Positions 12,581 through 29,820 of a stretch of 64,000 nucleotides of DNA are shown in pieces. Each line of letters starts with the position of its first letter. Position 1 is the first letter of the stretch. A model generated the notes under the pieces. It worked only from the letters and a program-made list of their open reading frames with translations, was not told where the DNA came from and ran no database searches. A program made the position numbers and the translations under genes. Origin of the DNA: Phycomyces blakesleeanus NRRL 1555(-) (Eukaryota; Mucoromycota; Mucoromycetes; Mucorales; Phycomycetaceae). Location: assembly GCF_001638985.1 (NCBI RefSeq), contig NW_017265149.1:801619-865618 (forward strand), written 5' to 3'.

Positions 12581-13634
12581 TTATTCAGTGATTTCAAATA
12601 TCTCGGATTCATATTGACAGGATTGATCACCCTGATCAACATTAGCGCTACAAAGGATATACAAGATGGTCAATTTATTATTATTATTATCATATAGTCA
12701 AAAAGAGAAGGAAGAGGAAGAGGAAGAGGAAGAAGAAGTTCAAGCCCAAGGAGTCAAATGAATAAATATATAAAAGAAAGAAGTGTAATGCGGGTTATCA
12801 ACAGTAATTATAGATTTTTGAAGTTCAGTAAAGTATAAAAATCAAATAGGTAAAATATGTATATTAAGCTTACCGGAACCAAAAATGATTTGGTAAGGTT
12901 GTGTTGAGTCGATTGAGGTCTTGCTGAATTGCAGTGATTTTGCTCATCTGGTCCTTTTCATCACTAGTCCATACAACCATACTCAACGTCTTTTCATCCT
13001 CTTTACGGACAATCGAAACCTCACTCAGGCTTGCGTTCTCTATCCTACTACCTACATAAATAAAATAATCACATTACATTACATGTCATTCAATATATAT
13101 ATATACTTATTTTGATTGGTGGTTGTTGGTTATTTTTAGTTTATAGATACCAATCCTAATTAACCACCCCTCCTTCCCTTCCCCTCCCCCTCTTGCTCTT
13201 TTTCACCAATCTCCTCCCATCCTTAAAATATATACATGTCTTTCAAACTAATCCTAATTTATATAATAATAATTTATTTATATTTATATTTAATTAATTA
13301 TTATTTTCTTTAAAAAAAAAAAAAAAACCTTACCCAAGATGAGATAAATCGTTTGTTCTTCACTCCGGTGCACGACGGTACTCGCACTTGGGTACAAAAC
13401 ATCGACGCCTACAAACCAAACCAAACCAAACCAAAAAAAAAAAAAAGTCATACGATATATAGTATATTATGAATGTAAGTAACCTTGTTAAGAAGAGTAA
13501 TATAAAATAATATAATATAAACCTTGGCAGCCTGTATCTCTTGTTACTAGATGCGGTGCTCCTGCACTAGGGTTCACCAGACCACCAATAATCACCAGAA
13601 TACAAAGCACAAAGGCTGTCAAGTTAGAGAACAT
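12581..13634 (-). CDS. Small secreted single Ig-like-domain protein (paralogue of downstream neighbour)
   Basis: Four exons, in translation order: 13634-13523, 13408-13334, 13051-12874 and 12647-12581, giving 143 residues with consistent phases. The N-terminus is a signal peptide (MFSNLTAFVLCILVIIGGL, then PSAGA). The mature part shows one copy of the pattern seen twice in the neighbour at 10912-12139: an opening LYPS, a central VVW, a TTLP-x(3)-FWFR segment aligning with the P...YYYR region, then a Cys and a closing IFEITE. Same strand and close spacing (441 bp) suggest tandem duplication followed by gain or loss of one domain. The probable role is in the cell wall or extracellular space. 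No enzymatic residues are recognised. Confidence 0.65.
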
Positions 13635-15841
13635 CGCGTAGATCAAAATGAACAAGATTATATTTGAAAGATAGATATATATATATATACAAAAGTTATT
13701 TTTAAAGAAAGAAAGAAAAGGTTTGCAAGCGAACAAGCGAACAAGCGAATAAAAAGGTAAGAAAAGAGAGAGAGAGAGAGAGAGAAAAAAAAAAGGGAAC
13801 CAAAAAATAAAATAAAAAAATAAAAACCTTGTTTTCTTTGCCAGTTCAACTGCATGATGAACCAGTAGAAGCTTTTGAATGACAGTGGCTTGTAAGACAG
13901 AAAGGTCGAAAGGCCTTTTATATATATATCTCTTGTTCTATTAATGACTTTTTTTCTGGTATAGAGTAAGGGTAGGTAAAGGTAAGATAATGTACTGTAA
14001 TATATTGTAGAATGTCAAATTCTATTTTTAAAGAAGATAGGTAACAATTTATAGATAAAATATAAAGGGCCCTTTACATACATAAATAGATATATACATT
14101 GTTGGCATGTATATGTTCTAGAAGCAAAAATCTAGCAAGCCAACAGTCAAAAGTTAATAGGTAGAAAACCAAATTATCTTTTAAAAAGAAAAAGAAAAAA
14201 TATAGCTAAATTATATACACATACAAATTTGTGTAATGTATTTATAAATCATCATCCTCATCACCAATTCATAATACAATGACCCAGATCCAACCCTCTC
14301 TTTCTCTCCTTTATATTTCTTTTGTTCCCCTGGATATTATAAAATCATGTAAATATATACACAATAGAGATAGCGCAACATATTCTTACAGTCTAATAAC
14401 CCACATTGACTTGTATTTGTATTCTACCCAGAATATTACATATACACTATTCTGATTATTGAAACAAAAAAATAAATAAAACAGGAATATCTGGTTTTAT
14501 TATAGAACCAAAGGCCCAGACCAGTATCATATTTGAATATGTCATTTCTTTTATGTACTAGAAACATTATCAACACATTTTTCTTTTCTTGTTCTGATCT
14601 CATTATGAGAGGACCCTTTTTTTTTATATTACTTTTATTATTCTTCTTCCTTTAATAAACAAATACATTTCTTTCTTTTTAGACTAGTTCTTGCGGGATA
14701 AAGTTGCAGCTACAATAATAGTAACATATCATAGTATGTGTATATATTAAGGGCCCCAATTTTTTTTTGTATAATATATACGAGAGAAGGAGGAAGGTCA
14801 AAGTAGAGGGAGAAATAGACTACAATAAAAAAATAAAATAAAAGCGGTACATAAACTATATACACACACACATTTCATACGCCACATAAGATCACCAAGA
14901 AGTATTGAACAAAATGTATTTTTCTAACAATCCAAAGAAGAAGAATTTATAATCGCAAAAGATACGTTTGTACTTGATACTTATATTGTTATTTTAGGCT
15001 TCAATTACATACACACATAAATATATAGATATATATATATATCAATAGTGTAGAATGGAATAAAAAAAAAAAAATCAACTTTTTACTACCTAGCAACAAA
15101 TTCACTATTTATTTGTTCATTTTAAATAACCGACAATATTAAGCACTATCTGTGTTTAAATTTAAAGTTTGTAGGAATTTGGGTTGTTTAGTTTTGGGAT
15201 TTTCTTTAATTTGCATTATTACCACCGAAATACCAAAAACCAAGATTATTAAAAATACGACATTAGGAGTAATAATGTATTAAACCTCCGAAGCTAATAT
15301 AAAAAAAGAAACAGTGAGAAAAAAAAAAGACTGGCCTCAGGAAATGTTTAGACTTTTAAAAGTTTCAAATGGTCTCTACATTACATTAGACACAAAGGAT
15401 AAATACTTGACACTTGAAAAGAGTAACGCTTTTTCTTTTCTTTTCTTTTCATTTTCATCATCAAAATATGCTTGTATATATATATTAATAAAAATAAAAT
15501 CATAATAATCAACACATGAAATTCCTCTTTTATCTACTTTGAAATAATAGTAATCATGTAAAATACGTTGCTATAGATACCGAATCAATCAAATCAATTT
15601 TAGTTACTTTTTATTTTTATTTTTCATTCATTCCTTTCTTACCTTCAATATAAATATATTAAACAAAAGTGAAACAGATGAGGTATACGGACTATACGCC
15701 TACAGATATAGCCATGAATATACACCCACACGCACACAGAGAGAGACAGAAAGATACAGATAAAGACACTTGCACAAATACACACTATACCAAACCCTAA
15801 CCAGAACTACAGAGTGACTCTCTTCTTCTTTTTCTTTTTTC

Positions 15842-15872
<31 letters not shown>

Positions 15873-16047
15873 AATCCTCTTTTTGTGATTCAAAATGGGT
15901 GATTCAAAAGAGAAATGTGTAAGAAAATTTAAAATAAAATAAAATAAAAAGCTAAACAAGTATAATGTATAAAGACAATCTCACAAATAATTAGCCTGTA
16001 GAATTTGTTGCAACATGCACAAACACAGATCTTTCATTTCTTTACAG
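13635..16047. other. Intergenic region, upstream of the nucleoporin gene
   Basis: AT-rich with microsatellites, including (GA)n near 13766-13785 and (TA)n near 15849-15871. The first exon of the nucleoporin gene should lie near the right edge but was not resolved. A short ATG-led frame at 15895 precedes a GTAAGA donor, but its phase does not fit the preferred acceptor at 16047. Confidence 0.6.
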
Positions 16048-19000
16048 TGATTACAACATTTCAAAAGTGGCCGTTTCTTCATTGATTGTCATTGCTAAAA
16101 AACTGGGGTATTTTGTAGTCTCGACAAACAAAGGTAGATAAAAACAAACAATAAGAAAGGGATAATATAAAAAAGAAAAGATAAATTAATATATATATAT
16201 GTGTGTGTGTGTGAATTGACTACCCTCTTTTTTTTATTTTAATTTTTCTTTTAAAATAATAATAATGATAATCAAATAACAACAAATTAATTATTTAGGC
16301 TTTTCAATTGGAACGCTTGACAGTCTTCGCTATTGTATCTACAACGGAAACAACCTCTTCCCAATAACCTTCACTCGCGCCCTGATTACCTATCCACACC
16401 GTGTTCGATGCTTGGCACTTTCTGAAGATGAAAAAACCATCATACTCGGTCTATCCGGAGGGCGCCTACACACCTACAGTTTATCCGACTTGATTGCTAA
16501 CGTAAAAAAAAAGAAGGAAAAAGGAAAAAGAAAAAGAAATGAAAGATCTTCTTACTCTTATTATTATTTTAGGAAGACCGAGTTGATCCTACACTGGTAC
16601 AAGTGTTTGAATCTGGAATCAAAGAGATACACGCAAAGGGCAATAATAATGTTCTCGTCGTACTGGAGAAAAAAGCATGCGTAGTTGTGTCGTACACTAC
16701 TAGTACTGTCTACGAATTTCATTCAGATGTGATGTTTGCCTGTTTCCAAGACGATGATCTCAATATTGCGTTTGCGACCCTCGAAGGACTCTTTGCGTGT
16801 GGCATAAACGCTAAAAACAAAAAACACATCTACAGATGGGATACGTATTTAAGGCGTAAGATATCCGAATATCCAGAGAAAAGATAGATAATTAACATGC
16901 CGAGTCACTGTTTTTTTATTATTATACACACAGCAAAAAAACTAGTTTGGATAACTACCGATACTTTGCTGATTGTCTTTCAGGAGAGCTTGTCACAAAA
17001 TCGGTTTGAGTTCCCCATGTACATCGTCAACCTATCAACAAAGTCAAGTTGTTTTAACTTGACTGGCCATACACTCTATACGGACCGATCCGACAGAGTA
17101 GCCATCCACATACAGGTGATCGACAACTTTTCAAAAGACACTCCAAAGATGATCATTGTTTCCACTACTGCAGAAGAAACAAAATTCTGTATCCTCGCAA
17201 ATGACCACAACAACGATTGGTCCGGATGGTCTGATGTACCGCAGCCTAAGTTTCGCCGTTCTCCTCACAACTTTTGTATATTTAGAGGATTTGAACCTCT
17301 CCTACGAGGCATGGCAGTAGACTGTTCTTTTATGCCCGACTACTCAGAGGGCAAAGATCCGAATGGGAGTTACATGCCAATGATGATAGGTCTCACAGAT
17401 GCTGGACTACTGCGTGGCTACTACGTCATTAACCGAGAAATGGTCAGCAAACAGCAGGTCTGCAGTAATATGAGAGTAAGACAAAACTATCCGGGAATTG
17501 ATAAACTGTCAATGATTCCCGCCGACGGTCGGCATTTCTACAACAAGACCCCAACAAAGGAAGATAAAGGGGAAGGGTCCGATGATCCAAACGACGCATC
17601 AAAGGGCAAAGAACAGCAATTATCACCTGCGGCTAAGTTACAAGAAATTTTGACAGATATTCAAAATGTCGTACTCTTGGTAGAAGAACTTCGATCAGAT
17701 ATGTTCCCACAAGCACCATCACAATCAGAGCCACAATCGCGATTGCTATTACCAGCACAGCCAATAAAATTAAAACTCTCTATGAAAGAAAACAAACGAG
17801 CAATTTTCATACAATCAGGAATTATGAAAAAAATTGACCAGGCAATCGTCGCATTTACTGATAGGGCTAACTTTGCCCTCAGCAGCATACAAGCAGAGAG
17901 TTCGGAGTTCAGTACTGTGCATTCAGGGGATTCAGGAATTTTGTCTTCCGCAATATTAAATGCAATGAAAAATGATATATCCGGCTTTTTTGGAACAGTC
18001 AAAGCCATCCTCAATTCAGGTTCGGAAGATCTCAGTACGTCACATGATATTTATACACATAACAGTCTGAATACTCATCCTCAGCCTTCTTCTTCTCTTT
18101 CTTCTCTTTCTTCTCCTTCCTCTTTTAATAATAATAACTTGATAGTCAGAAACATAGATAGCCACTTGTTGTCTTCTAAGCAAAGCTCGGAGGAAACAAC
18201 AGCTCAAGACGATACAAAATCAACACACAGTCAAACAGAACAAAACGCCTCTTTATCTAATAATCTAGCGCGCAGTATCCAGAACACACAACTACCATCT
18301 TCCGAACAGAAATCTGAAGAAATAACAGCTCAAGGCGATCAACAACCTACACACATTCAATCAGAAGAAGATACCTCTTTAAATACCACTCCAGTACTCA
18401 GTATCCTAGAAACACATTTATTGACTTCCAAGAAAATATCCGAGGAAATAAAAACTCAAGGCGACACACAGTCAACACACATTCAATCAGAAGAAAACAC
18501 TTCTTTAAATAATACTCCAGTGCACAATATCCAAGAAACACAGTTATTGCCTTCTGAACAAAGCTCTAAGAAAACAACAGTTCAAGACCAGATGCAGTCA
18601 AAATCGAGCCAAATAGAGAAAATCACTAGTTATGGTCTTCTGGCAATAGGAAGTCAAGATAAAGATGGAGATATGTTGTGTCCCACACAAAACTCTAAAA
18701 ACAAAATATCGTCTTCTTCGACCGAAAAGTCATGGGATATAGTTAGCAACAATAGCGACGATTTCCAAAGTAATGTTACGATGCGGCTGATTTTTTATAC
18801 GCTCCATATAAAAGGTGATAATGAAACTAAACTCTAACACGTATCTAGGTTGTCATCCAAGTGAACCAGATCAAGTCAACTATGAAGAAAATGAACAAGA
18901 ATGGGGAGATTATGAAAACCCAACAAATTCTATCGCAGCCAATAAACCTGAAGATGAAAAGAACCCTTCAGCAAACGTCGTTAAAGAACAGATGTCTTTA

Positions 19001-21934
19001 TCCGCCAAAAGCTCAACACCAAACAAAGGTATATGATATATTGTTGGTGCACCGGCATGATGGCCTGTCATGCTTACTAATACAGTGTCTATCAAACGCC
19101 CTGTAGAAATAGCAATCAAAGCAGACACCGCAACGGACGAGAAAAAAGAAACCGAAATTAAAGAGTCTTTATTAATCCCCAGACCGACTGCGGTTCCACA
19201 AACTACTCCATACTCTGGTAAAACTGGTGTAACCGTAACTCCACATTTCAAATCAGTTCCAGCCATATGCTACTGTTCACTGAAAACAACGGCTATATCC
19301 ACCAGTCCTTTGAAAAAAGATATTTTGGACGGTAAGACCAAAGAAACATTGTCTAATACAAAAGATACAACAGATAAAACAATAGAAGCAAAACGTAAAT
19401 CACCACAATACATATCATATAACCTCCTATCCAAACCCTAACCACACACTTTCAAATTAATCCTTTTACCAGATAACCTTGATGATATCAGTGAATTTCA
19501 GAAAGATAAACAACAATACGAGTCTGCTCTCCCACAAATCGACTTTGGGAAAGATTTAGTAGGTTCATTCAGTTGTATTACTTATGACAAAACATGCGAT
19601 GAGAAAACAATGTGGGCAAGACGCATGGAATTTTTAAATACTCCTGCCAATAACGCCGGAAAAGATGCAGCATCAGCACACAAATCTAACCTTGAAACGA
19701 AGAATCTTCCATTGGCAAAAACTCCTGTCTCATTTTTTGGCTCTCCAAGTGTGCTAAAACCTACAACACCCATCAATAATAATTTTGGTCCATCTAATAG
19801 TCCAATGAAACCGATGACCAAGGACGCAGCCTTTGCATTTCAAATGACGGATAAATCAAGTGTTGGTGAATCGAGAACTGCTCGAAAATCAATAGACATT
19901 TCTTCCAATGTAGAATTTTTATTTGGAAGAAAAGTCCAGCCTACATCACCATTTGGCAATGTGACAAAAAATGACAAACAGCCAGCGAAAATTTCTTTTG
20001 GATCAGGATTCAAATTCACAGCTCCATTAAAACCTACGGCACCTGCAAATTTATGGACTACTGACAACCAGTCACCAATAATGTCTTCAGGGCCATCGTT
20101 TAAATTTGCAGTTCCAGAAAACTTTACACCAACTGCAAATGTATCAAGCACTGACAGCCAACCAGCAAAAATGTCTTATGGGCCAGTATTTAAATTTGAA
20201 GCTCCAGAAAACCTCATGTCATCTGCAAATGTATCAAGCACTGACAACCAGTCAGCAAAAATGTATTCTGGGCCACTATTTAATTTTTCAAATCTAGCCA
20301 AATCCACACCACCACCACAGCCACCTATCAATACCTTGAGTACTGGGGACAAACAAGCAAGTACACTCTTTGAGCCAAAATTCAGCTTTGGAAGCAAAAC
20401 TCAAAATAAACCACCTACAAATGTGTCGAGTACTGCAACGCCGTCAACCTCCACAAAGTCAAAAAGCACAGCGCTAACATTTAATACATCTGCACTGTCA
20501 CTTACTGAAACTGATAAGAAATTCTTGCACTCTGCAGGTAAAGTTTTGAACTATCATTTCTAACAAACCTAATTTAACATTTGCACAAATCAATATAGGC
20601 ATTACGCCAAACACTACATATCAAAAGGAAAGTACTTGCAAAGTAACATACTTATCGTTTGTATATTAGCTCAATCAAATTAATGTATACATATATAACT
20701 ATTACGTCTTACAGCCAGAAAAAACACCACTGCTCAGTACCACAATTACTGAAACCAATCAACCAATATCGAAGGTGTCTATACCTTGTGTTCCAGCCGT
20801 AAATAAGCTGAATAATCAAAAAGAAGCCAATTTATTGGGAATCAGCGCAGAGAAAGAAAGCACCACATCTGTATCGCTCATCCAGAAAAAAACTGGTCAG
20901 ACAGATTCTGCCTTTTATCCTTCAGAAACGGCAGTAAACAAAAACGCAGCTAAGAAGGCTCTTGTCGGATGTACACACACTGGACGTCAAAATGAAGCTT
21001 CAGATTTGGTAGAAAACACATCATCTACCCAAACGCCGACTACGAGTAGCAAATTAGTACAGACACACGAGTTAATGACACACCAGAAACATGTTGCAAA
21101 AACAGAATCACCCTCAAAGGAGAAATGTCAGACGACAGCTACGTCTTCGAAGGATATTTGCCCAGTAGAATCGAAGCCCTTGAAAGGCGATCTATCGACA
21201 GCCGAGCCATCTTCTACACTCCCCACAGAGAAAGATAAAAATACGTTGATCAAGGGCTCGCTGAAGGAGGAGTATCAGCTGTCATTGACATCCGAGTTTT
21301 CAAAGGAGACCAAACAAACCCCAGTGACTACACATAGATCCCCCAAGGAGACTTGTCTTCAGGATGATTTGGACAAGGGTATTGAATCAAAGGAATGTTC
21401 TCCTCAGAAAGACATTATGTTAACTAAGGAACATGAGCCCAAAGAGATATGGGAGATGCAAATGTCTATGGTCAGAGAAGCTATGGAAAAGGTAAATTAT
21501 ATTCTTGTGTTTTCCATGCCATGCAATTTTCTCCTCTTCTCTTGATGGCATATGAATGAAGATAGAATGCCCTTAATATATAAGATCCCCTTGTGCGCGC
21601 GTATGTGTGTGTGTGTGTGTACATACACATACAAATACACATACAAATACACACACATATATATGTATATATATGTGTATTTCTTAATAACCTCCCTGTT
21701 ATCTTTTGACATGACGACTTGTCATGATAGCTTTCCAGAAGGCAGGATCAAACCACCAAATCAATGGACTTTTTTAATCCCTGTCAAGAAATGCCCTCAT
21801 CGGTTTCTCGTATTGATACATTCTTGGAACATACGCAACAAGTGTGCATGTCAGCACAAAACAAAAGGGAACAGATACAGAATCTTAGTATTGCAGCATC
21901 GACTACACTAAAGCACATAGCCAATTGCGGTAAG

Positions 21935-21974
<40 letters not shown>

Positions 21975-22318
21975 TAGTTTATCGTGCAGTTTAATCTTGA
22001 TGAGGGAGATAGATTTATACATTATATGGCTATGCGAGGTAATGCAATATGTATATCACTATAATTAATGAACTATGCGCTTTTATAGTTGAAGACAAGA
22101 TGACTGAGCTTGAGGTGGTAGTACCTAACACAGACGATCCAGAAGAGTACATTGAACAGATCGAGAACCTTGATTACTTTGAATCGCCACTCAAGTCAAT
22201 ATTACCAATCCTGGAGACTAATATCAGACTGGTGGACTTTAAGCGGGAGGCTCTACAGAAACTAGTCGATCAAAAAAAGCCAATTATCCAGGTCGCTAAA
22301 AGAAACCTCTTTTTATAA
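16048..22318 (+). CDS. Nup159/Nup214-like nucleoporin (5' exon unresolved)
   Basis: Visible exons: 16048-16133, 16299-16501, 16573-16855, 16934-18769, 18849-19028, 19086-19331, 19473-20537, 20599-20642, 20715-21491, 21731-21929 and 22089-22318. All phases agree and give about 1715 residues. The first about 400 residues read like a beta-propeller with WD-like strands (LGYFVVSTNKGFSIG, RCLALSEDEKTIILGLSGG). A long Ser/Thr/Gln/Lys-rich linker with tandem repeats follows, then a zone with FG-type motifs (FFGS, LFGRK, PFGN, SFGSGFKF, FSFGSK). The C-terminal about 140 residues are helical and coiled-coil-like. This order matches fungal Nup159 and animal Nup214, which sit on the cytoplasmic face of the pore and recruit the mRNA-export helicase. 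FG motifs are fewer than usual. The true start lies upstream of 16048, and no single first exon fits cleanly. Confidence 0.6.
18170..18620 (+). repeat. About four degenerate 39-40 residue tandem repeats in the nucleoporin linker
   Basis: The encoded protein repeats a unit of the form [L]-x-S-[SE]-[KE]-x-x-[SE]-E-E-x-x-A/T-Q-[DG]-D...TH-x-Q-[ST]-E-[EQ]-x-[TA]-S-L-[SN]. Four copies can be aligned (SKQSSEETTAQDD, SEQKSEEITAQGD, SKKISEEIKTQGD, SEQSSKKTTVQDQ). Confidence 0.75.
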
Positions 22319-23005
22319 GATATAAATCTACGATTTACATCATTACATAATAATAAAGTAGGTCCACTCACCTTACACCCCTCCCACCTTCTCCCCAATC
22401 CCCCAGTCCCCCAATCCTTCTCTTAATCTCTCATTCGATATTCATTTTCTGTTTAACCAATCATAATAAAAAATAATCTAATACAAGAAGTGTAGTTTCT
22501 AGTATACAAACACACTCACACCAACCTTGCATCTATTTCTCGCTTAAAAACTTAGTAGCAGACATACCTATACATATATGCATACATATATCCTTTCTCT
22601 CTCTTTAGTGAAATCTTTGGTTGATACGGGCACCAGCCACCACACCTCTTCTGTCGGGGTTTAAACACACATATTGAGTAGAGTTTTTGGATTCCACACA
22701 ATGGAATAAAAAAAATGACATTAGTAATGAACATTAGAAGTTGTTTCTCTTTTTTGTTGTTTGTAAAATGGAATGCATCTATAAAGTACATGATGCCATT
22801 TCTGCAGCATTCTATGGTGTCGCTTTATTTGGGTTTGTCAAAATAAAAGATCGAGTATGATCTTCTTCATTTATGCTGATTGCAATGAGACAGAGTGGCA
22901 GGCACACTTCAGATTGCACAGGTGTCTTCCTTTATATGCACTCCCTTTTCAGAACACATAGTTGTTGCAGTGAATTCTCACCTGGTTGGATTGGTCTGGA
23001 AAACA
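22319..23005. other. Intergenic spacer between nucleoporin and acyltransferase genes
   Basis: C-rich patches near 22370-22420 follow the nucleoporin stop. The 22880-23005 segment is open in the frame of the next gene but has no ATG there, so it is treated as 5' leader. Confidence 0.55.
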
Positions 23006-24477
23006 ATGCAGGCGAGTCCGGTGGTTTATTATTTTATTTGCCTTTTTGCTTGCTTGGTGTTTTATATGCACATACATATAGGGAACACTTCTTTTGCTGA
23101 CGTTTTTCGCGTTTTATGGACTGTATATCTATCTATATTTATATTTTGCGGGCAACTTTCAATTCTACAGTATGTGTTTGAGGTAATTGATATTATAATA
23201 AAGAGGTGTTCCACACACATATATATATATATACTTTCAGGAACAAGATTATTAAGATTTCAATTGTCCTACGATATTGTCATTAGAAAAGGAAAAAGGC
23301 ACACATCACATTCTCTGGAGATCATATTCCTAGAGAAGAAAGTGCGTTGGTATTCAGTAACCACCGTTCATGGATTGATTATTACATGATTCATTCAGTG
23401 GCAAGTCGACGCAATATGCTCCATAATTGCAAGGTATCTTGTTATTCTTAATTTAATTAAAGCATATTTTGTGTGGACATTCAAAAGTTAAAAAAAATTG
23501 ATGGAATATATTGTAGTACTTTGTCAAAGACTCGATTAAATGGGTAAGCAAGTTATTTCCCCTTCTTTATTTCTGTTCTAGTTCTCTCAATAGAGTATTT
23601 AAATACTTTGAATTGTTGCTGACAGCATGTCTTTTTAATAAATCATATAGTTACCGTTTTTTGGGTGGGGTATGTGGGTAAGTAAAAGTACAGGAATAGA
23701 TAGATAGATAAATAGGTAAATAGCTGATGTGTATATGAATTATTGGCATTTCCAACAAGCTTGCAGGATTCGTATTTGTCCGACGCAACTGGACAAAAGA
23801 TCAAAAAAAGATCAAAAAATCATTTTCCAAAATCAAACGTATGAAAACGCCTGTCTGGATTATAAGTTATCTTGAAGGATCTCGTTTCACAACCGAAAAG
23901 ATGATCGAGGTACATACGCATATACATATATAAAAGAAAATATTTGTATTGACAGTAAACCGTATTCTCTTTTTCTAGTGTCAAGCATTCTCGAAAGAAC
24001 GTGGGTTGCCAATTTTGCAACATGTCCTCACACCTCGCACCAAAGGCTTTGTAACCTGTGTACAAGAGTTTAGGAATTCTCATGTCAAGTGTGTTTATGG
24101 TAAACCAAGACACACACACAGACACACAGACACCCTCACCAACACCCATACCCATACCCACACACAAACATAATAACAGTATCTTATGCTTTCACATTGA
24201 CCTAGATTTTACAATTGCTTATCGCCACAATATCAAGAACAACCCCTCTTCTGGGTTCCTTGAGGCTCCATCAATGGTCCGACTACACACACGCCGTTTA
24301 TCACCCGAGTACGATTTCCATGTCCACGTCAAACGATTCATGATTGACGAACTTCCAGAGGAAGAAGATGCATTGTCAGGCTGGGTAATGGAACGTTACG
24401 TCGAGAAGGATCGTTTCTTAGCATCTCTGAAGGATGATTGGTTGAAAGGACAAGAAATAGATTTATGTATCAAGTAG
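23006..24477 (+). CDS. 1-acyl-sn-glycerol-3-phosphate acyltransferase-like (AGPAT/LCLAT family)
   Basis: Exons: 23006-23182, 23287-23433, 23517-23543, 23651-23677, 23760-23909, 23979-24099 and 24206-24477, giving 306 residues. A hydrophobic N-terminus (about residues 8-45) suggests an ER membrane anchor. The PlsC signature is complete: NHRSWID (HX4D), the acceptor-site block FFGWGMW...FVFVRRNW, and YLEGSRFT in place of the FPEGTR motif. The RGLP...LTPRTKGFV block is typical of the animal AGPAT3/4/5 and yeast Cst26 branch. The expected reaction is transfer of an acyl chain to a lysophospholipid such as lysophosphatidate. Two exons are only 27 nt. The start at 23006 is the first ATG in frame, and the N-terminal exon is the least certain part. 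The 3' end converges on the U2AF gene, 173 bp away. Confidence 0.85.
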
Positions 24478-24649
24478 TCCTTTTGGGGGCCCTTTTCTCT
24501 CGGACCTACCTTTAACTAGATTTAAATAATACTAAATCCATATTTTTTTTTCATTCAAACGTATCTATCAAAAAAAAAGAAGAAAAAAAAAGAAGAGGAA
24601 CGAAATCCATACTAAAGAAGCGTGCGATGCATTTTTTTTTAATTGGGCC

Positions 24650-27050
<2,401 letters not shown>

Positions 27051-27589
27051 TCCAAAAAAAGACTCAAAGAGGACCTCCCATCGTCAATCCCCCCTCTTTC
27101 ATTTTTTTTTCGTACGCTCAGTGTCCAAGACAACAGTCACACATTTTCAGTGTGGGTCCTACGTAGGCAAAAAAAAAAATCCCTGAAAGGCAATGCATCT
27201 TCTTCATGCCTTGTTTTCTCTTTTTCTCTTTATGTGTCGCCTCACCTCCCCTCCTTCCTCCTTTCAGATTCTCTTTCTTTCTTGTGCTTTAATAAAGAAA
27301 AGAAAGGAGGAGGTTAAATTAACTCCTTTAGAGTGAGAAAAAGAAGCATATTAAAGAAAGTGATATATTAGAATAAGCGTTATTTTTTTCTGTGTTATTT
27401 TCGAGGAATACAAAAAATCATGCCATTACTGGCCAATCCCTCCCACGTAAAGAATAAGCTTAATGAATTTATGGACCGACTCTGTGATATAAGAAAATAA
27501 AATAAAATAAACTGGGACCCGGCAAGCTCATTTAAGCTTGTTCTTCTTCCTTTTCTCTCTTTTACTCTCTCTCTCTCTTTACAACTTGG
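27051..27589. other. Divergent promoter region between U2AF65 and fumarate reductase
   Basis: This 539-bp spacer holds the 5' leaders and promoters of both divergent genes. CT-rich tracts precede the fumarate reductase ATG (27540-27580), as is common in fungal 5' leaders. No clear TATA box was identified. Confidence 0.6.
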
Positions 27590-29444
<1,855 letters not shown>

Positions 29445-29820
29445 AATTGTGTTTATTTTATATATACATACACGACACAGTTTAAATAGCAACCAACCAA
29501 GACGCATAAAGTGCATATCGTGGCCACATGGACCCTCCTTTTTTTACTTTTACTTTTATTTTTGCTCTTATTCAGTACAATATATCTATATATCTTATGA
29601 CGCATGCGTCTCACCAAAGTTCACTTAATATAGTCTTATCACATAAGCTGTGCATCACTATGCATGTTATTGTTTAAATGTGTTTTAATATATGTATATA
29701 TTTATATTATATATTGTTTTTTATTTTATATTTTATGTACACTACACTACTCTGCGCTACAGCCATGTCAAAGCTTCTGCTATCTCGAAATCTCTATTAT
29801 CATATAAAGTAACGGGTCCT
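29445..29820. other. Convergent intergenic spacer
   Basis: 376 bp between two converging genes. It is AT-rich and presumably holds both 3' untranslated regions. Nothing else is seen. Confidence 0.7.

Noticed and set aside
16855..16934. Gene break in the nucleoporin, where one frame stops and another starts at 16897
   Set aside because: It is explained by a normal GTAAGA...CACAG intron with matching phase, so no pseudogene call is needed.
24058..24180. His/Thr-rich extension in the acyltransferase
   Set aside because: It is an intron containing CACA and CCCATA repeats; splicing 24099 to 24206 restores the conserved VYDFTIAYRHN region.
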